A stretch of DNA of 40,292 bases. Source: Verrucomicrobiota bacterium (GTDB lineage: Bacteria > Verrucomicrobiota > Verrucomicrobiia > Limisphaerales > UBA1096). The translations under genes were made by a program, and so were the position numbers. The notes below the pieces were generated by a model. It was not told where the DNA came from. It made no database searches and was given only the letters and a program-made list of their open reading frames with translations. The stretch spans positions 1 to 40,292 of the forward strand of contig JACNJE010000073.1 of assembly GCA_014382705.1 (NCBI GenBank), in the 5' to 3' direction. This document shows, one piece after another, positions 15,949 to 24,750 of the stretch. The number at the start of each line of letters is the position of its first letter. The first letter of the stretch is position 1.

Positions 15949-16635
15949 TTACCAGAAGTGCCACTGCTCTTTCACAAAGCCGAAGCCGTGCGTGACCACC
16001 CAAAGGCCGAGAAGGAGATTGGTGATGGCGTGCGCGGTGATGGCGTCCCCGATCCGGTTTGTGCGGATGACCAGCAGTTGATAAATCATCCCGCACGCCA
16101 CGCCGGCGAGCCAATGTTGATGCGTCAACCCAAAGATGACTGACGTGACCAGAAACGCCTTCGCGTTGAATTGGTTGTGAGGCGTGTAGATCCAGTTCGG
16201 TGCCACGATGTAGCGGTAAAGGAATGAACGATAGAAAACCTCCTCGAGCAGCGGCACCAGCAGCGTCGAGCCGGTAATGCGGACTCCGGCGAAAAACCAA
16301 ACCATCGCCGGGTCCGCGCCGAGGTGAGCGGGCAGGTTCCACGAATCGTCCGGTTGGCTCAACTTCGGGTAAGGCACGTCCAGCGCCACCCAGATCGCGA
16401 AAACCAGCGTCCCTGCAAGCAGCGCCTCAAGGCTGACCGCCCAGCGCATTTCAGCCACCAGCGGCCAGGTGACCCAAACCAGCCAGGCACCGACGACGCA
16501 CTTGGCTGCGTAAATCCAGTAGTGCGACTCCTGCCCGAGGCTACCCTGGCAAGCGGTCAGCAGGAGGAAGACGACAAACGGCAGCACCCTCGCCAACAGC
16601 GGGGAGGCCTGAAGTTTGCCGGTCAATCCCTTCAT
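15949..16635 (-). CDS. CAAX prenyl protease-related membrane protein (CPBP)
   Basis: About 228 aa and six or more hydrophobic segments. The CPBP/Abi glutamic-protease motifs are present: EEVFYRSFLYRY (EExxxR, about residues 137-148), FGLTHQHWLAG (FxxxH) and HAITNLLLG (HxxxN). The N-terminal half (YWIYAAKCVVGAWLVWVTW, VFAIWVALD) resembles the CAAX-protease-related family often found with exosortase systems (TIGR03008), but no exosortase is seen here. The start at 16635 overlaps the hisC stop (ATGA); the open frame before it is hisC shadow. Its protease substrate is unknown. Confidence 0.82.
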   Translation of the reverse strand: MKGLTGKLQASPLLARVLPFVVFLLLTACQGSLGQESHYWIYAAKCVVGAWLVWVTWPLVAEMRWAVSLEALLAGTLVFAIWVALDVPYPKLSQPDDSWNLPAHLGADPAMVWFFAGVRITGSTLLVPLLEEVFYRSFLYRYIVAPNWIYTPHNQFNAKAFLVTSVIFGLTHQHWLAGVACGMIYQLLVIRTNRIGDAITAHAITNLLLGLWVVTHGFGFVKEQWHFW

Positions 16636-17762
16636 TGCCTGAAGATGGAGCGGGTGATGTCCAGAAACCTGTTCATCTCGGTCTCGGTGCCGATGGTGAT
16701 GCGCAGCCGGTTCCGAACCTTGGGCGCGTCGAACCAGCGCGTCACGATGTTGCGTTGCCGCAATTGGCGGAACCACTCCGCCGCAGTCAGGCCGGTTGGC
16801 CGGGCGAAAATGAAGTTGGCCTGACTGGGCAGCACATCGAAGCCAAGCGCCTCCAGCGCAGCAGAGGTTTTCTCCCGCAACCGCACAATGCGCTTAAACT
16901 GTTTCCGGTAATAGGTGGTGTCCGAGAGCGTGGCCAGCGCCGCGGCTTGGCCAAGGCCGTTCACGTTGTAGCTGTCGCGGATGCGATCAAGCGCCCCGAT
17001 GAGCGCCGGGTGGCCGATGAAGTAGCCGACGCGCTGGAAGCAGAGCGAGTACGCCTTGCTGAAGGTGCGGGACACGATGACGTGCGGGAATCGCTTGGCC
17101 AAGCGCAGCGAGTGCTCATCGGCGAAGTCGACGTACGCCTCGTCCAGAATCGTCACGCCGTTTTGCGCTTCGCAGAGCCTGGTCAGGTCGCGTGTCGTGT
17201 AGCCTCTGCCGCTGGGGGCGTTCGGTGTCGTGATGTAAGTGAGTGCCGCGCTGAAGTTCCAGTTGCCCTTCCGCAGGGCGTCGTTGTCCGGCAACTCAAA
17301 CCCGGCGGGGAGCTTGACCTCGTTGCACCGCGCACCGTGGATGCTGGCAAGAATGGGGTAGAGCGAGTAGCTGGGCGTGAAGTACTGGATGGTTTGTTTT
17401 GCCGCTTGGCGAAGGGGGATCGTGCCGGTTTGGCGCGGCTCGACGAAGGCGCGCGTCGCCAGCGCGAGCAGTTCGTCGGAGCCGTTGCCGACGATGATGT
17501 TTTCCGGTCTGCAGCCGTGAAACTTGGCCAAGGTCTCGCGCAGCGGCTGCGCGGCCGGGTCGGGGTAGAGGCGCAACCGCTCATCGGCCGCCGAGCGGAT
17601 GGCGCGGATCACCTTGGGCGACGGCGGCGCGGGGTTCTCGTTTGTGTTGAGCTTGATGAGGCCTCGGACGTTCGGCTGCTCGCCCGGGACGTAGCCGTGC
17701 AGCTTTCGCACCAGCGGGCGGATCAATCGATCCGGGGAACTTCCTTTGCGCTTGGCCGCCAT
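16632..17762 (-). CDS. hisC: Histidinol-phosphate aminotransferase
   Basis: PLP-dependent fold-type I enzyme, 376 aa, converting imidazole acetol-phosphate to histidinol-phosphate in histidine synthesis. It carries LIKLNTNENPAPPSP, the GNGSDELL cofactor phosphate region, TPNAPSG, ILDEAYVDFAD with the pyridine-ring Asp, the Schiff-base lysine in SRTFSKAYSL, and RVGYFIGHP. It overlaps hisD by one base (TGATG) with AGGAGG-like sequence in the hisD 3' end. Several internal palindrome or half-palindrome copies give SLRLAKRF and GLGQAA. Confidence 0.94.
   Translation of the reverse strand: MAAKRKGSSPDRLIRPLVRKLHGYVPGEQPNVRGLIKLNTNENPAPPSPKVIRAIRSAADERLRLYPDPAAQPLRETLAKFHGCRPENIIVGNGSDELLALATRAFVEPRQTGTIPLRQAAKQTIQYFTPSYSLYPILASIHGARCNEVKLPAGFELPDNDALRKGNWNFSAALTYITTPNAPSGRGYTTRDLTRLCEAQNGVTILDEAYVDFADEHSLRLAKRFPHVIVSRTFSKAYSLCFQRVGYFIGHPALIGALDRIRDSYNVNGLGQAAALATLSDTTYYRKQFKRIVRLREKTSAALEALGFDVLPSQANFIFARPTGLTAAEWFRQLRQRNIVTRWFDAPKVRNRLRITIGTETEMNRFLDITRSIFRQ
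17092..17105. repeat. HIP-like palindrome, copy 12
   Basis: Perfect 14-mer in hisC, read on the minus strand as LRLAKRF. Confidence 0.9.
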
Positions 17763-19066
17763 CAGGAGGATTCTTCACCCAGCCGGATTTCGGCGGATCG
17801 CCCGTGGGCATCGAGCCCCTCCATCTCGGCGAAGGTGCGGAGCGTGTCAATCGACTTGGCCAAGACGGGCCGGCTGTATTTCACCACGCTGGTGCGTCGC
17901 TGGAATTGATCCACGGTCAAGCCGGCAAAAGACGCCCCGGCACCGCCGGTGGGCAGCGTGTGGCTGGGGCCGGCCATGTAGTCGCCCAGGACGGTCGGCG
18001 ACCATGGCCCGACGAAGATCGCCCCGGCCGTGACGATCCGTTTCACGGCCGGGCCGGGGTCGCGGAGCATCAGGCCACAATGTTCCGGCGCGATGCGGTT
18101 TGCCAGCGCGATGCCGTCGTCGATCGATTTGAGCTGGATTAGCCAGCCGTTTTTCTTGAGCGCCTGCTCGATGAAGTTGCGGCGAGACAGCGACGGGAGT
18201 TGTCGCTTGATTTCCCGCTGAACACCAGCGATCAGTTTTTTGGAGTGGCTGGCGAGCCAGACGCGCTCGTGCCCGGAGCCGTGCTCCGCCTGGGCCAGCA
18301 GGTCGGCGGCGGCAAAGCTGGCCTTGGCGGACGCGTCGGCGAGGATGAACATCTCGCTTGGCCCGGGCAGCAGGTCGATCGCGACGCGGCCAAACAGCAG
18401 CCGCTTGGCCGTGACCACGTAGGCGTTGCCGGGGCCGAAGATCTTCTGAACCGGGCGAACTGTTTTCGTGCCGTGCGCCATCGCGGCAATGGCTTGCGCG
18501 CCGCCCACGCGGTACACCTCGGTGGCGCCCGCTTGGCCAAGCGCGGCGAGCAGGGCGGAGTTCACTTGGCCGTCCCTGCCGCACGGTGTGCAGGCGACGA
18601 TCTCGCGGCACCCGGCGACCTTGGCCAGAGTGACGGTCATCAGCGTGGTCGATGCCAGCGGCGCGGTGCCGCCCGGGATGTAGACGCCGACTCGTTGAAA
18701 CGGGTCAAACTTCTCCCCGACCAGGCCGCCCTGCGGATTGCGCGCCTGCCAGTTTTTCCGGAGGGACTGCCTTGCGAAGAAGGCGACGTTGGCCTTGGCC
18801 AAGCGGATTGCCTTTCGGATCCTGGGGGCGATGGCTTGCCAAGCTGCCTTGGTCTCGGCGGGGGCGATGCCGAGTTGGCCCGGGGACAGTTTCGCCCCGT
18901 CGAACTGTTCCGTGAACCGAAGCAGCGCCTTGTCGCCGTGTTGCTCGACATCCCGAATGATGTCTCGAGTGCGCTGCTCGATGGCCGGGTCGAACAGGCT
19001 GGAGGCGGCGATGAGCTTGTTCAATTTGCCAGGGAAACCGGAATCCGTGTGTCGGATTAAATGCAT
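17762..19066 (-). CDS. hisD: Histidinol dehydrogenase
   Basis: Zinc enzyme, 434 aa, catalysing the last two NAD-dependent oxidations to histidine. Visible motifs are VGVYIPGGTAPLASTTLM, the NAD-binding VYRVGGAQAIAAMAHGT and KIFGPGNAYV, IDLLPGPSEMF, and the zinc/catalytic residues in LLAQAEHGSGHE and the conserved APEHCGLML, with DYMAGPSHTLPTGG at the C-terminal part. It is the promoter-proximal gene of hisD-hisC-CPBP-methyltransferase and is divergent from the SNF2 gene across about 167 bp. Confidence 0.95.
   Translation of the reverse strand: MHLIRHTDSGFPGKLNKLIAASSLFDPAIEQRTRDIIRDVEQHGDKALLRFTEQFDGAKLSPGQLGIAPAETKAAWQAIAPRIRKAIRLAKANVAFFARQSLRKNWQARNPQGGLVGEKFDPFQRVGVYIPGGTAPLASTTLMTVTLAKVAGCREIVACTPCGRDGQVNSALLAALGQAGATEVYRVGGAQAIAAMAHGTKTVRPVQKIFGPGNAYVVTAKRLLFGRVAIDLLPGPSEMFILADASAKASFAAADLLAQAEHGSGHERVWLASHSKKLIAGVQREIKRQLPSLSRRNFIEQALKKNGWLIQLKSIDDGIALANRIAPEHCGLMLRDPGPAVKRIVTAGAIFVGPWSPTVLGDYMAGPSHTLPTGGAGASFAGLTVDQFQRRTSVVKYSRPVLAKSIDTLRTFAEMEGLDAHGRSAEIRLGEESS
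18530..18543. repeat. HIP-like palindrome, copy 13
   Basis: Perfect 14-mer in hisD, read on the minus strand as ALGQAG. Confidence 0.9.
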
Positions 19067-19233
19067 CGGCCGGGAAGATAGGGGGAGAAGCCCGGAAAAG
19101 TCAAAAACAGCGGGGGGGCCGCAGGGGTGTCAAGCCTGTTCCTGTGCGGAGAGGAGAGAAAAAATAAATTTTGGGTTTGACGAGACAGGATGGCTTATGT
19201 CGTTATGACTAATCTGTTTTATTGAGTTCTGCA

Positions 19234-22200
19234 ATGCCTCGGAAATCGAAGAAAAAAAAACCGGTTGTCAGTTCCGCGAAAGCGTCCAAATACGATGCGC
19301 ACCACAAGGTGATCAACAGCACCTACGGCGACTTTGCCGATCTGCGCCATCAATTGTCCGAGTCGAAGGAGGACGTGGCCGAGCGTTCCAAGCTGCTCGA
19401 GATCTTCGCCACCTGCAACGATTCACAGCGATCGTGGCTGCTGCTCGAGGATTATTTTGACAAGTTGAACCTTGCCCGCAAGGACTTCAGCCAGGACGAC
19501 TGGTGGGCCGGCATGTCGCAGACGAAGGGGGACGCACGGCTTGAGGATCTGGCGCTGGTGTTCATGAAGTCGGGCCGCTCTGTTCCCAACGAACTGATGC
19601 CGCACGCCAACTTCTCGCGTTTCGCGCAGGTGGAGCAGGCGGAGAAGGATTACCAACTGTTCAAGGGGCTGGAGGAGTGGATGTTCCCCCCGTCGCCGTC
19701 GCACTTGGACTCGCCGCGTGCCGCGTTGCGCGTGGTCGGCCAGCTGGTTGAAGACACGGAATTGCCGGGATTGCACAAGTTCGGGATCGAGATTCACGTC
19801 ATACGGCCGCGCACCGGCGACCGCGTGAAGACGCTGGACGACATGGCCGACCTGACGATGCGCGCCGCCCACGAGCAGGAATTATTCCCGGTGGATGACT
19901 GGGCGTTCATCCGTTGGTCCTCCGGGATCCGGCACGACTACGACACCGAGGCGGAGCTGATTCCGCTGGACGGTGCCGATCTGCTCAAGTGGCTGGTGCA
20001 ATGGGGGAAAACCGGGCGGATCGAGCTTGAGGGGGAAAGCAAGCCCATCGAGTTCCTGGGGCGGATCATCGAGATGGACCCGCATTTGGACAAGGTGAAA
20101 TCCAACCTGTTCTTCACCCATAAAATCGTCCTGCCCAACCGGAAGAGCTGCGCCATGACGGAGGCCCGTTTTTTCGCGGGAGAACCGGCGCTGGCGCTGA
20201 TTGGGAGCGAGGTGTTTCTCCTGCGCAACGCACCGTCGCAGGACGTGCTCGGGAACTGGGCAAAGATGAAAAAAGCCCCGGTCTCAAAGCTCACCCACCG
20301 CCTGCTGACCAAGCTGCGCAAGATCAGCACCACCAACGGGGTCAACTGGGAGCAACTTTGCAAGACCCACAAGGCGACGCCGCGGTTTGTGTTTGAAATG
20401 GCCAACGACACGGTTCGCCTGAAGCTCCTAGCCAAGAGCGAGTCGGACAAAAGTCTCTGGCAGTGGAATGGCCATGAGTGGATTCGCGAGAAATCGGCGA
20501 GCCAGAAGGTGAACAAGCCGGAAGTGCTCGATGACGACCGGCTGGAGTTGGCCGTCGGATGGCTTCAGCGTCTGGACTGGTTCACGCCGGAACCGGGACT
20601 TTGGGTGGGGGACGCCAATCCGCTTTTCCTCGAGAGCCTGCACGCTGCCTGGCCGGACAAGCCGGAGGCCGAGTACCTCGGCGACACGGAGTTTAAGCGG
20701 CTCTTCCTTCAGCCCAAGCGGCTCAAGCCCAAGTTGATCGTTCACGGCAGCGGCATCGACTGGCTCTCCGTCTCCGCCGAGTGGGAGGAGGAGGGGATGA
20801 AGTTGACGGAGCGCGACCTCCAGCAGCTCGCCGGCGCCAGCGGCAACTTTGTCAACCTGCCGGATGCCGGCTGGGTGCAGCTGGACCAAAAGGCGGTTCA
20901 GGACGCCCAGGAAGCGATGGCCGACCTGGGCGTCGACGGCTTGTCCGCGCTCGAGCAAAAGATCGGGATCGAGCAGGCCGCCCATCTCGACGAGGACGGC
21001 TTGGCCAAGTTCGTCCCGTCCGCGGAATTGGAGCAGTTGCGCGGCCGGCTTGATGAGTTCGAGGGCATCGAGTCGACGGATTTGCCGGAGGGGATTTGTG
21101 CGGAGATGCGTCCGTACCAGGTTGAAGGCTTTAGTTTTCTCTGCCACTTGGCCAAGCTCAAGCTGGGCGGCATCCTTGCCGACGATATGGGCCTGGGCAA
21201 GACGCTGCAGACACTCGTCTGGCTGAAGTGGCTGAAAACCAGCCGGAGAAAGAACGCCAAGACCAAGCCGACCCTCGTCGTCTGTCCCGCCTCGGTGCTG
21301 CACAACTGGCGCCGCGAGTCGGAACGGTTCACCCCCAGCATGAAGGTGCTGGTTTTAGAGAGCGGCCAGGCGAGGCACAACCTCCGCAAGCGTGTCCCCG
21401 ACCACGACATCGTGGTCACTAACTACTCCATCCTGCGGCGCGACCTCGACGAGTTGGCCAAGTTCGCCTTTCGGGCCGTGGTGCTCGACGAGGCGCAGTT
21501 CATCAAGAACCCCGGCGCACAGGTGACCAAGTCGGTCAAGGAACTCAAGGCCGATCACAAGCTGGCGCTGACCGGCACGCCGATCGAGAACCGGATGCTC
21601 GACCTGTGGAGCATTGTCGATTTCGTGCAGCCGAACTACCTCGGCAACCAGGATCATTTCAGCCAGGTGTACGACTTGCGCGGGGCAGAGAAAGACGAGA
21701 GCACCGCCCGCATCGGGCGTCGAAAACTGTCGGCCAAGCTGCGCCCGCTTCTGCTGCGCCGCGTCAAGAAACAGGTGGCCAAGGACCTGCCGGAGCGTGT
21801 CGAGCAACGGCTCGACTGCGAGCTGCCGGAGGAGCAGCGCAAACTGTACCTCGCCGAACTGAAACGCAGTCGCGAGCAGGTCTTGAAGGCGGTCAAGCAG
21901 AAGGGCGTGGCCAAGAGCAAGATGCACGTGCTGGCCGCGCTGACACGGCTGCGCCAGATTTGCTGCCACCCCGGCCTCGTCGGCAGCGACACCGAGTCCG
22001 GGAAGATGGACACCCTGTTCGAGTTGGTGGAACCGCTCCTCGAGGAGGGGCACAAGGTGCTGGTGTTCAGCCAGTTCGTCCGCATGCTACAGATTTTGGA
22101 GAAGCAGTGTGAGGATCGGAAGATGCCGACTTACCTGTTGACGGGTGAAACCAAAAACCGGCAGGACGTTGTCACGGCATTTCAGGAGGACGAGGCACCG

Positions 22201-22503
22201 GCGGTGTTCCTGCTCAGCCTCCGGGCGGCCGGCACCGGCCTCAACCTGACAAGCGCCAGTTACGTGGTCATTTACGATCCGTGGTGGAATCCCGCCGTCG
22301 AGGCGCAGGCGATCGACCGCACGCACCGCATCGGCCAAACCGCCACCGTGAACGCCTACAAGATGATCTCGCCCGGAACCGTCGAGGAAAAAATCTGGGA
22401 CCTGCAACAGCGCAAGGCCAAGACGGTGTCCGACGTGCTCGGCGACGACGGCTTCGCCAAGGGGTTGACCACGAACGACCTCGAGTACCTGTTCTCCGAC
22501 TAA
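19234..22503 (+). CDS. SNF2-family DNA helicase/ATPase
   Basis: About 1089 aa from the ATG at 19234 (MPRKSKKKKPVVSS); a TTG at 19222 is the other in-frame choice. The C-terminal half is a clear SNF2 motor: motif I ILADDMGLGKTLQT (about residues 645-658), VCPASVLHNW, DEAQ-type motif II VVLDEAQFIKN (about 749), LTGTPIENRMLDLWSI, LLRRVKKQVAKDLP, then helicase C motifs VLVFSQFVRML, LSLRAAGTGLNLT and AIDRTHRIGQ (about 1024-1033). The basic N-terminus and the 600 residues before the motor match nothing I can name. Bacterial relatives translocate on DNA or remodel protein-DNA complexes. It stands alone as a transcription unit. Confidence 0.92.
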   Translation: MPRKSKKKKPVVSSAKASKYDAHHKVINSTYGDFADLRHQLSESKEDVAERSKLLEIFATCNDSQRSWLLLEDYFDKLNLARKDFSQDDWWAGMSQTKGDARLEDLALVFMKSGRSVPNELMPHANFSRFAQVEQAEKDYQLFKGLEEWMFPPSPSHLDSPRAALRVVGQLVEDTELPGLHKFGIEIHVIRPRTGDRVKTLDDMADLTMRAAHEQELFPVDDWAFIRWSSGIRHDYDTEAELIPLDGADLLKWLVQWGKTGRIELEGESKPIEFLGRIIEMDPHLDKVKSNLFFTHKIVLPNRKSCAMTEARFFAGEPALALIGSEVFLLRNAPSQDVLGNWAKMKKAPVSKLTHRLLTKLRKISTTNGVNWEQLCKTHKATPRFVFEMANDTVRLKLLAKSESDKSLWQWNGHEWIREKSASQKVNKPEVLDDDRLELAVGWLQRLDWFTPEPGLWVGDANPLFLESLHAAWPDKPEAEYLGDTEFKRLFLQPKRLKPKLIVHGSGIDWLSVSAEWEEEGMKLTERDLQQLAGASGNFVNLPDAGWVQLDQKAVQDAQEAMADLGVDGLSALEQKIGIEQAAHLDEDGLAKFVPSAELEQLRGRLDEFEGIESTDLPEGICAEMRPYQVEGFSFLCHLAKLKLGGILADDMGLGKTLQTLVWLKWLKTSRRKNAKTKPTLVVCPASVLHNWRRESERFTPSMKVLVLESGQARHNLRKRVPDHDIVVTNYSILRRDLDELAKFAFRAVVLDEAQFIKNPGAQVTKSVKELKADHKLALTGTPIENRMLDLWSIVDFVQPNYLGNQDHFSQVYDLRGAEKDESTARIGRRKLSAKLRPLLLRRVKKQVAKDLPERVEQRLDCELPEEQRKLYLAELKRSREQVLKAVKQKGVAKSKMHVLAALTRLRQICCHPGLVGSDTESGKMDTLFELVEPLLEEGHKVLVFSQFVRMLQILEKQCEDRKMPTYLLTGETKNRQDVVTAFQEDEAPAVFLLSLRAAGTGLNLTSASYVVIYDPWWNPAVEAQAIDRTHRIGQTATVNAYKMISPGTVEEKIWDLQQRKAKTVSDVLGDDGFAKGLTTNDLEYLFSD

Positions 22504-22510
22504 CCCGCAG

Positions 22511-22524
22511 CGCTTGGCCAAGCG
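22511..22524. repeat. HIP-like palindrome, copy 14
   Basis: Perfect 14-mer, 18 bp with symmetric flanks (22509-22526 region reads AGCGCTTGGCCAAGCGCT). It lies in the 30-bp gap between two convergent genes and could fold as a bidirectional hairpin, followed downstream by GTTTAAACTTTTT. Confidence 0.9.
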
Positions 22525-22533
22525 CTTGGCTGT

Positions 22534-23598
22534 TTAAACTTTTTCCACCCGAAATGTCGGCTGGCTCCATTCGCCGCTTGGCAGCAGCCAGCGAAAGATC
22601 ACGCCACCTTCGCGGTGCCCGGCGGTGTCGAGCCGGTTGGGCGTGCCGGTGTCGCGGTGCGCCACGATGATGCGAAACGACCCGTCCGGTTCCAGCTTCA
22701 CCTGCGAATGGTTCAGGATGATTTGCCGGTTCACGAAATCGCGCGACTCAAGCCAACGGCTGCACAGTTGCACCGACCAGTAGCGGCACGCCGGCGCGCG
22801 GCCCTCCATCACGAGCGCCTCGTCCTCCTCCAGTTTGTACCAGCCGCCAACGTATTCGTTGTCCGGCGTGGGGAACAGGTTGTCGAGCCCCTCCACCGTG
22901 CTGTCGATGCCCACTGTGTTCGGCTCTTTCATCCACGCCTCCGAGGCAAGTTGGGTGGACTTCATCGTGCGCGCGAGGCTTTGACTCAGCGCCCGGAGCC
23001 GATGCGTCACTCCCTCGAGCGTCGGTGCCGGCGGCGGCCCAGCGTCGTCAAGCACCTCGATCTTCAGCTCAGCCGGTTGTTGCCGCAGATCGGTGAAGTA
23101 TTGGCGGGTGACCAGCGTTCGGGCGATGTTATCCAGTCGCACCCAGTTGCGCGCGCCGTCCGGCCGCTCGGCGGAGAGCAGCAACTCGAACCGGCCGTCG
23201 TCATCGACCTCCATGTCCGCGTCGCAGATGTTGGACAGGATCGTGTTGCTCCGGCCGCGCAGGCCGTACAGGCAGAAGGCGAGGTAAAGCTCCTCCCCGC
23301 GCCGGCCGTGGATTCGGTACCGCAGCGCCGGGTTCAGCGTTGCCCGGTGGTACAGTGTGTCGGGGTTGTCCACGAAAAACTTCCGGATCGGCGACATGAC
23401 TTGCACGAGGCTCGGGGCGTTCGCATCCTGTTCCACCTGAAATTCCGTCATGGCGACGAAGATGCGCGTGAGGAAGCGGTACCCCTCGGCGCGTTCCGAC
23501 GGGTCGCGCCCCTCGGTCAACGTGTCCACCTGATTCGCCGCGTCGGCGAGTTGTGTGGTCAGCGTTGTCCAGGCCATTGTCAGTTCGTCGTTTTTCAT
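22534..23598 (-). CDS. DUF1214-domain protein
   Basis: About 354 aa from the ATG at 23598 (MKNDELTMAWTTLTTQLADA). The C-terminal part (RYWSVQLCSRWLESRD, FRIIVAHRDTGTPNRLDTAG and the GGVIFRWLLP end) matches the DUF1214 fold as I remember it, a beta-rich domain without known activity. The start overlaps the sulfotransferase stop by four bases (ATGA), so the two proteins are likely made together. DUF1214 proteins often neighbour sulfotransferase or SDR genes in other bacteria, pointing to a shared small-molecule pathway. Confidence 0.75.
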   Translation of the reverse strand: MKNDELTMAWTTLTTQLADAANQVDTLTEGRDPSERAEGYRFLTRIFVAMTEFQVEQDANAPSLVQVMSPIRKFFVDNPDTLYHRATLNPALRYRIHGRRGEELYLAFCLYGLRGRSNTILSNICDADMEVDDDGRFELLLSAERPDGARNWVRLDNIARTLVTRQYFTDLRQQPAELKIEVLDDAGPPPAPTLEGVTHRLRALSQSLARTMKSTQLASEAWMKEPNTVGIDSTVEGLDNLFPTPDNEYVGGWYKLEEDEALVMEGRAPACRYWSVQLCSRWLESRDFVNRQIILNHSQVKLEPDGSFRIIVAHRDTGTPNRLDTAGHREGGVIFRWLLPSGEWSQPTFRVEKV

Positions 23599-24740
23599 GC
23601 GGTTGCTCCTGTGAAATCGTGCCGGACGACCTCGGGGCTCAGGCCGTACTCCTCGAGCGAGTAGCGGTGCGGGCCGTGCTTGTGCTGCCGGTTGTCGGCC
23701 AGCCAACGCTTCATCCCATCTTCAAATTCATCCGAGAAATCGTAGCCGTGGTGCTCGTAAATGCGCTGCACGGTGCCGATCGGGTCGTGGGTCAGGTCGG
23801 CGTATTGCACGTCGAGAAACCGCCCCGGATCGGCGGCGGCGCGAACCTCGGCCGAGCGCCGCTCGATCTCGATCAGCCGCCGATGCCAATGCGCCCCGAT
23901 GGCGGCCTTGTCGACGGTGTCGCTGGCGGCACTGCGCGTGATCTCGCACAGGCTGCAGATGCTTGGCAGGACGTTTTCCGCGTCGCGATGCGTCTGCACG
24001 ATGCGCGCATCCGGGAACACCTCCAGCAACCCGGCCAAGCCGGGCAGGTGCCGGGGTGCCTTGCAGACCCAGTGGCTGCCGCGGCATTTCCAGCCGAGCA
24101 TCTGGAGTTGCCGCCGGTAGTAGCGGTACCACACCGGGTCGGCCTCGTGCCCGGCAAGCCAAGCGGAGTAACTTGGGATGTTCGCTCTTAGTTCAAAAAT
24201 AAAGTCGGCGAACGTGTGTTCGATGAGCCACAGGCATTCCTCCGGGCCGGTGGCGTTGAGCTTGTGCGCGCTCGCCAGGCGCGGCACGATTTTTTCAAAC
24301 CCGGCGACAAACGCCTCCGTCTGCTCGATGCGCGGATCATCCACCAGCGACTCCGGGGACGGCGCGGGGTGCAGTCCCTCCCACAGCCGCAGCCAGCGCG
24401 AGGCCGGGTCGCAGGCGAGCAGGTTGTGCAGCAGCGTCGTGCCGGTTCGCGGGAAGCCGAGAATGTACAGCGGCCGCTCGATCGGGGTTTGCGCCATCTC
24501 CGGGTGCGCGGCGAAGGCCGCCTCGGTTCGCAGCCGGTTCGTGAGCAGCCGGAGCAGGGTGCGCTGCATCAGGATCACCCCCTGCGTGTTGAGCCGCGCT
24601 TCATCCCGCAGCGATCGCAGCAAAATGCCGAACGGCTCACGGAATGAATCATCGCCAAAGTCCGACAAGCCGGTCTGCGCGGCAGCTTTCTGCAGCAGGG
24701 CCTCGTCGTTCAACGCAACATCGGGGGAGAGTTTAGACAT
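23595..24740 (-). CDS. Sulfotransferase family protein
   Basis: PAPS-dependent sulfotransferase, about 381 aa from the ATG at 24740 (MSKLSPDVALNDEALL). The 5'-phosphosulfate loop GFPRTGTTLLHNLL is at about residues 95-108, and the 3'-phosphate motif RIVQTHRDAENVLPSI follows near 260. Histidine-rich central segments suggest a general-base His. The enzyme would sulfate a hydroxylated lipid, sterol or glycan; the acceptor is not visible. The SDR gene upstream and DUF1214 downstream form one leftward operon. The upstream open frame (24818) overlaps the SDR and is not used. Confidence 0.85.
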   Translation of the reverse strand: MSKLSPDVALNDEALLQKAAAQTGLSDFGDDSFREPFGILLRSLRDEARLNTQGVILMQRTLLRLLTNRLRTEAAFAAHPEMAQTPIERPLYILGFPRTGTTLLHNLLACDPASRWLRLWEGLHPAPSPESLVDDPRIEQTEAFVAGFEKIVPRLASAHKLNATGPEECLWLIEHTFADFIFELRANIPSYSAWLAGHEADPVWYRYYRRQLQMLGWKCRGSHWVCKAPRHLPGLAGLLEVFPDARIVQTHRDAENVLPSICSLCEITRSAASDTVDKAAIGAHWHRRLIEIERRSAEVRAAADPGRFLDVQYADLTHDPIGTVQRIYEHHGYDFSDEFEDGMKRWLADNRQHKHGPHRYSLEEYGLSPEVVRHDFTGATA

Positions 24741-24750
24741 TTTCACCGAG

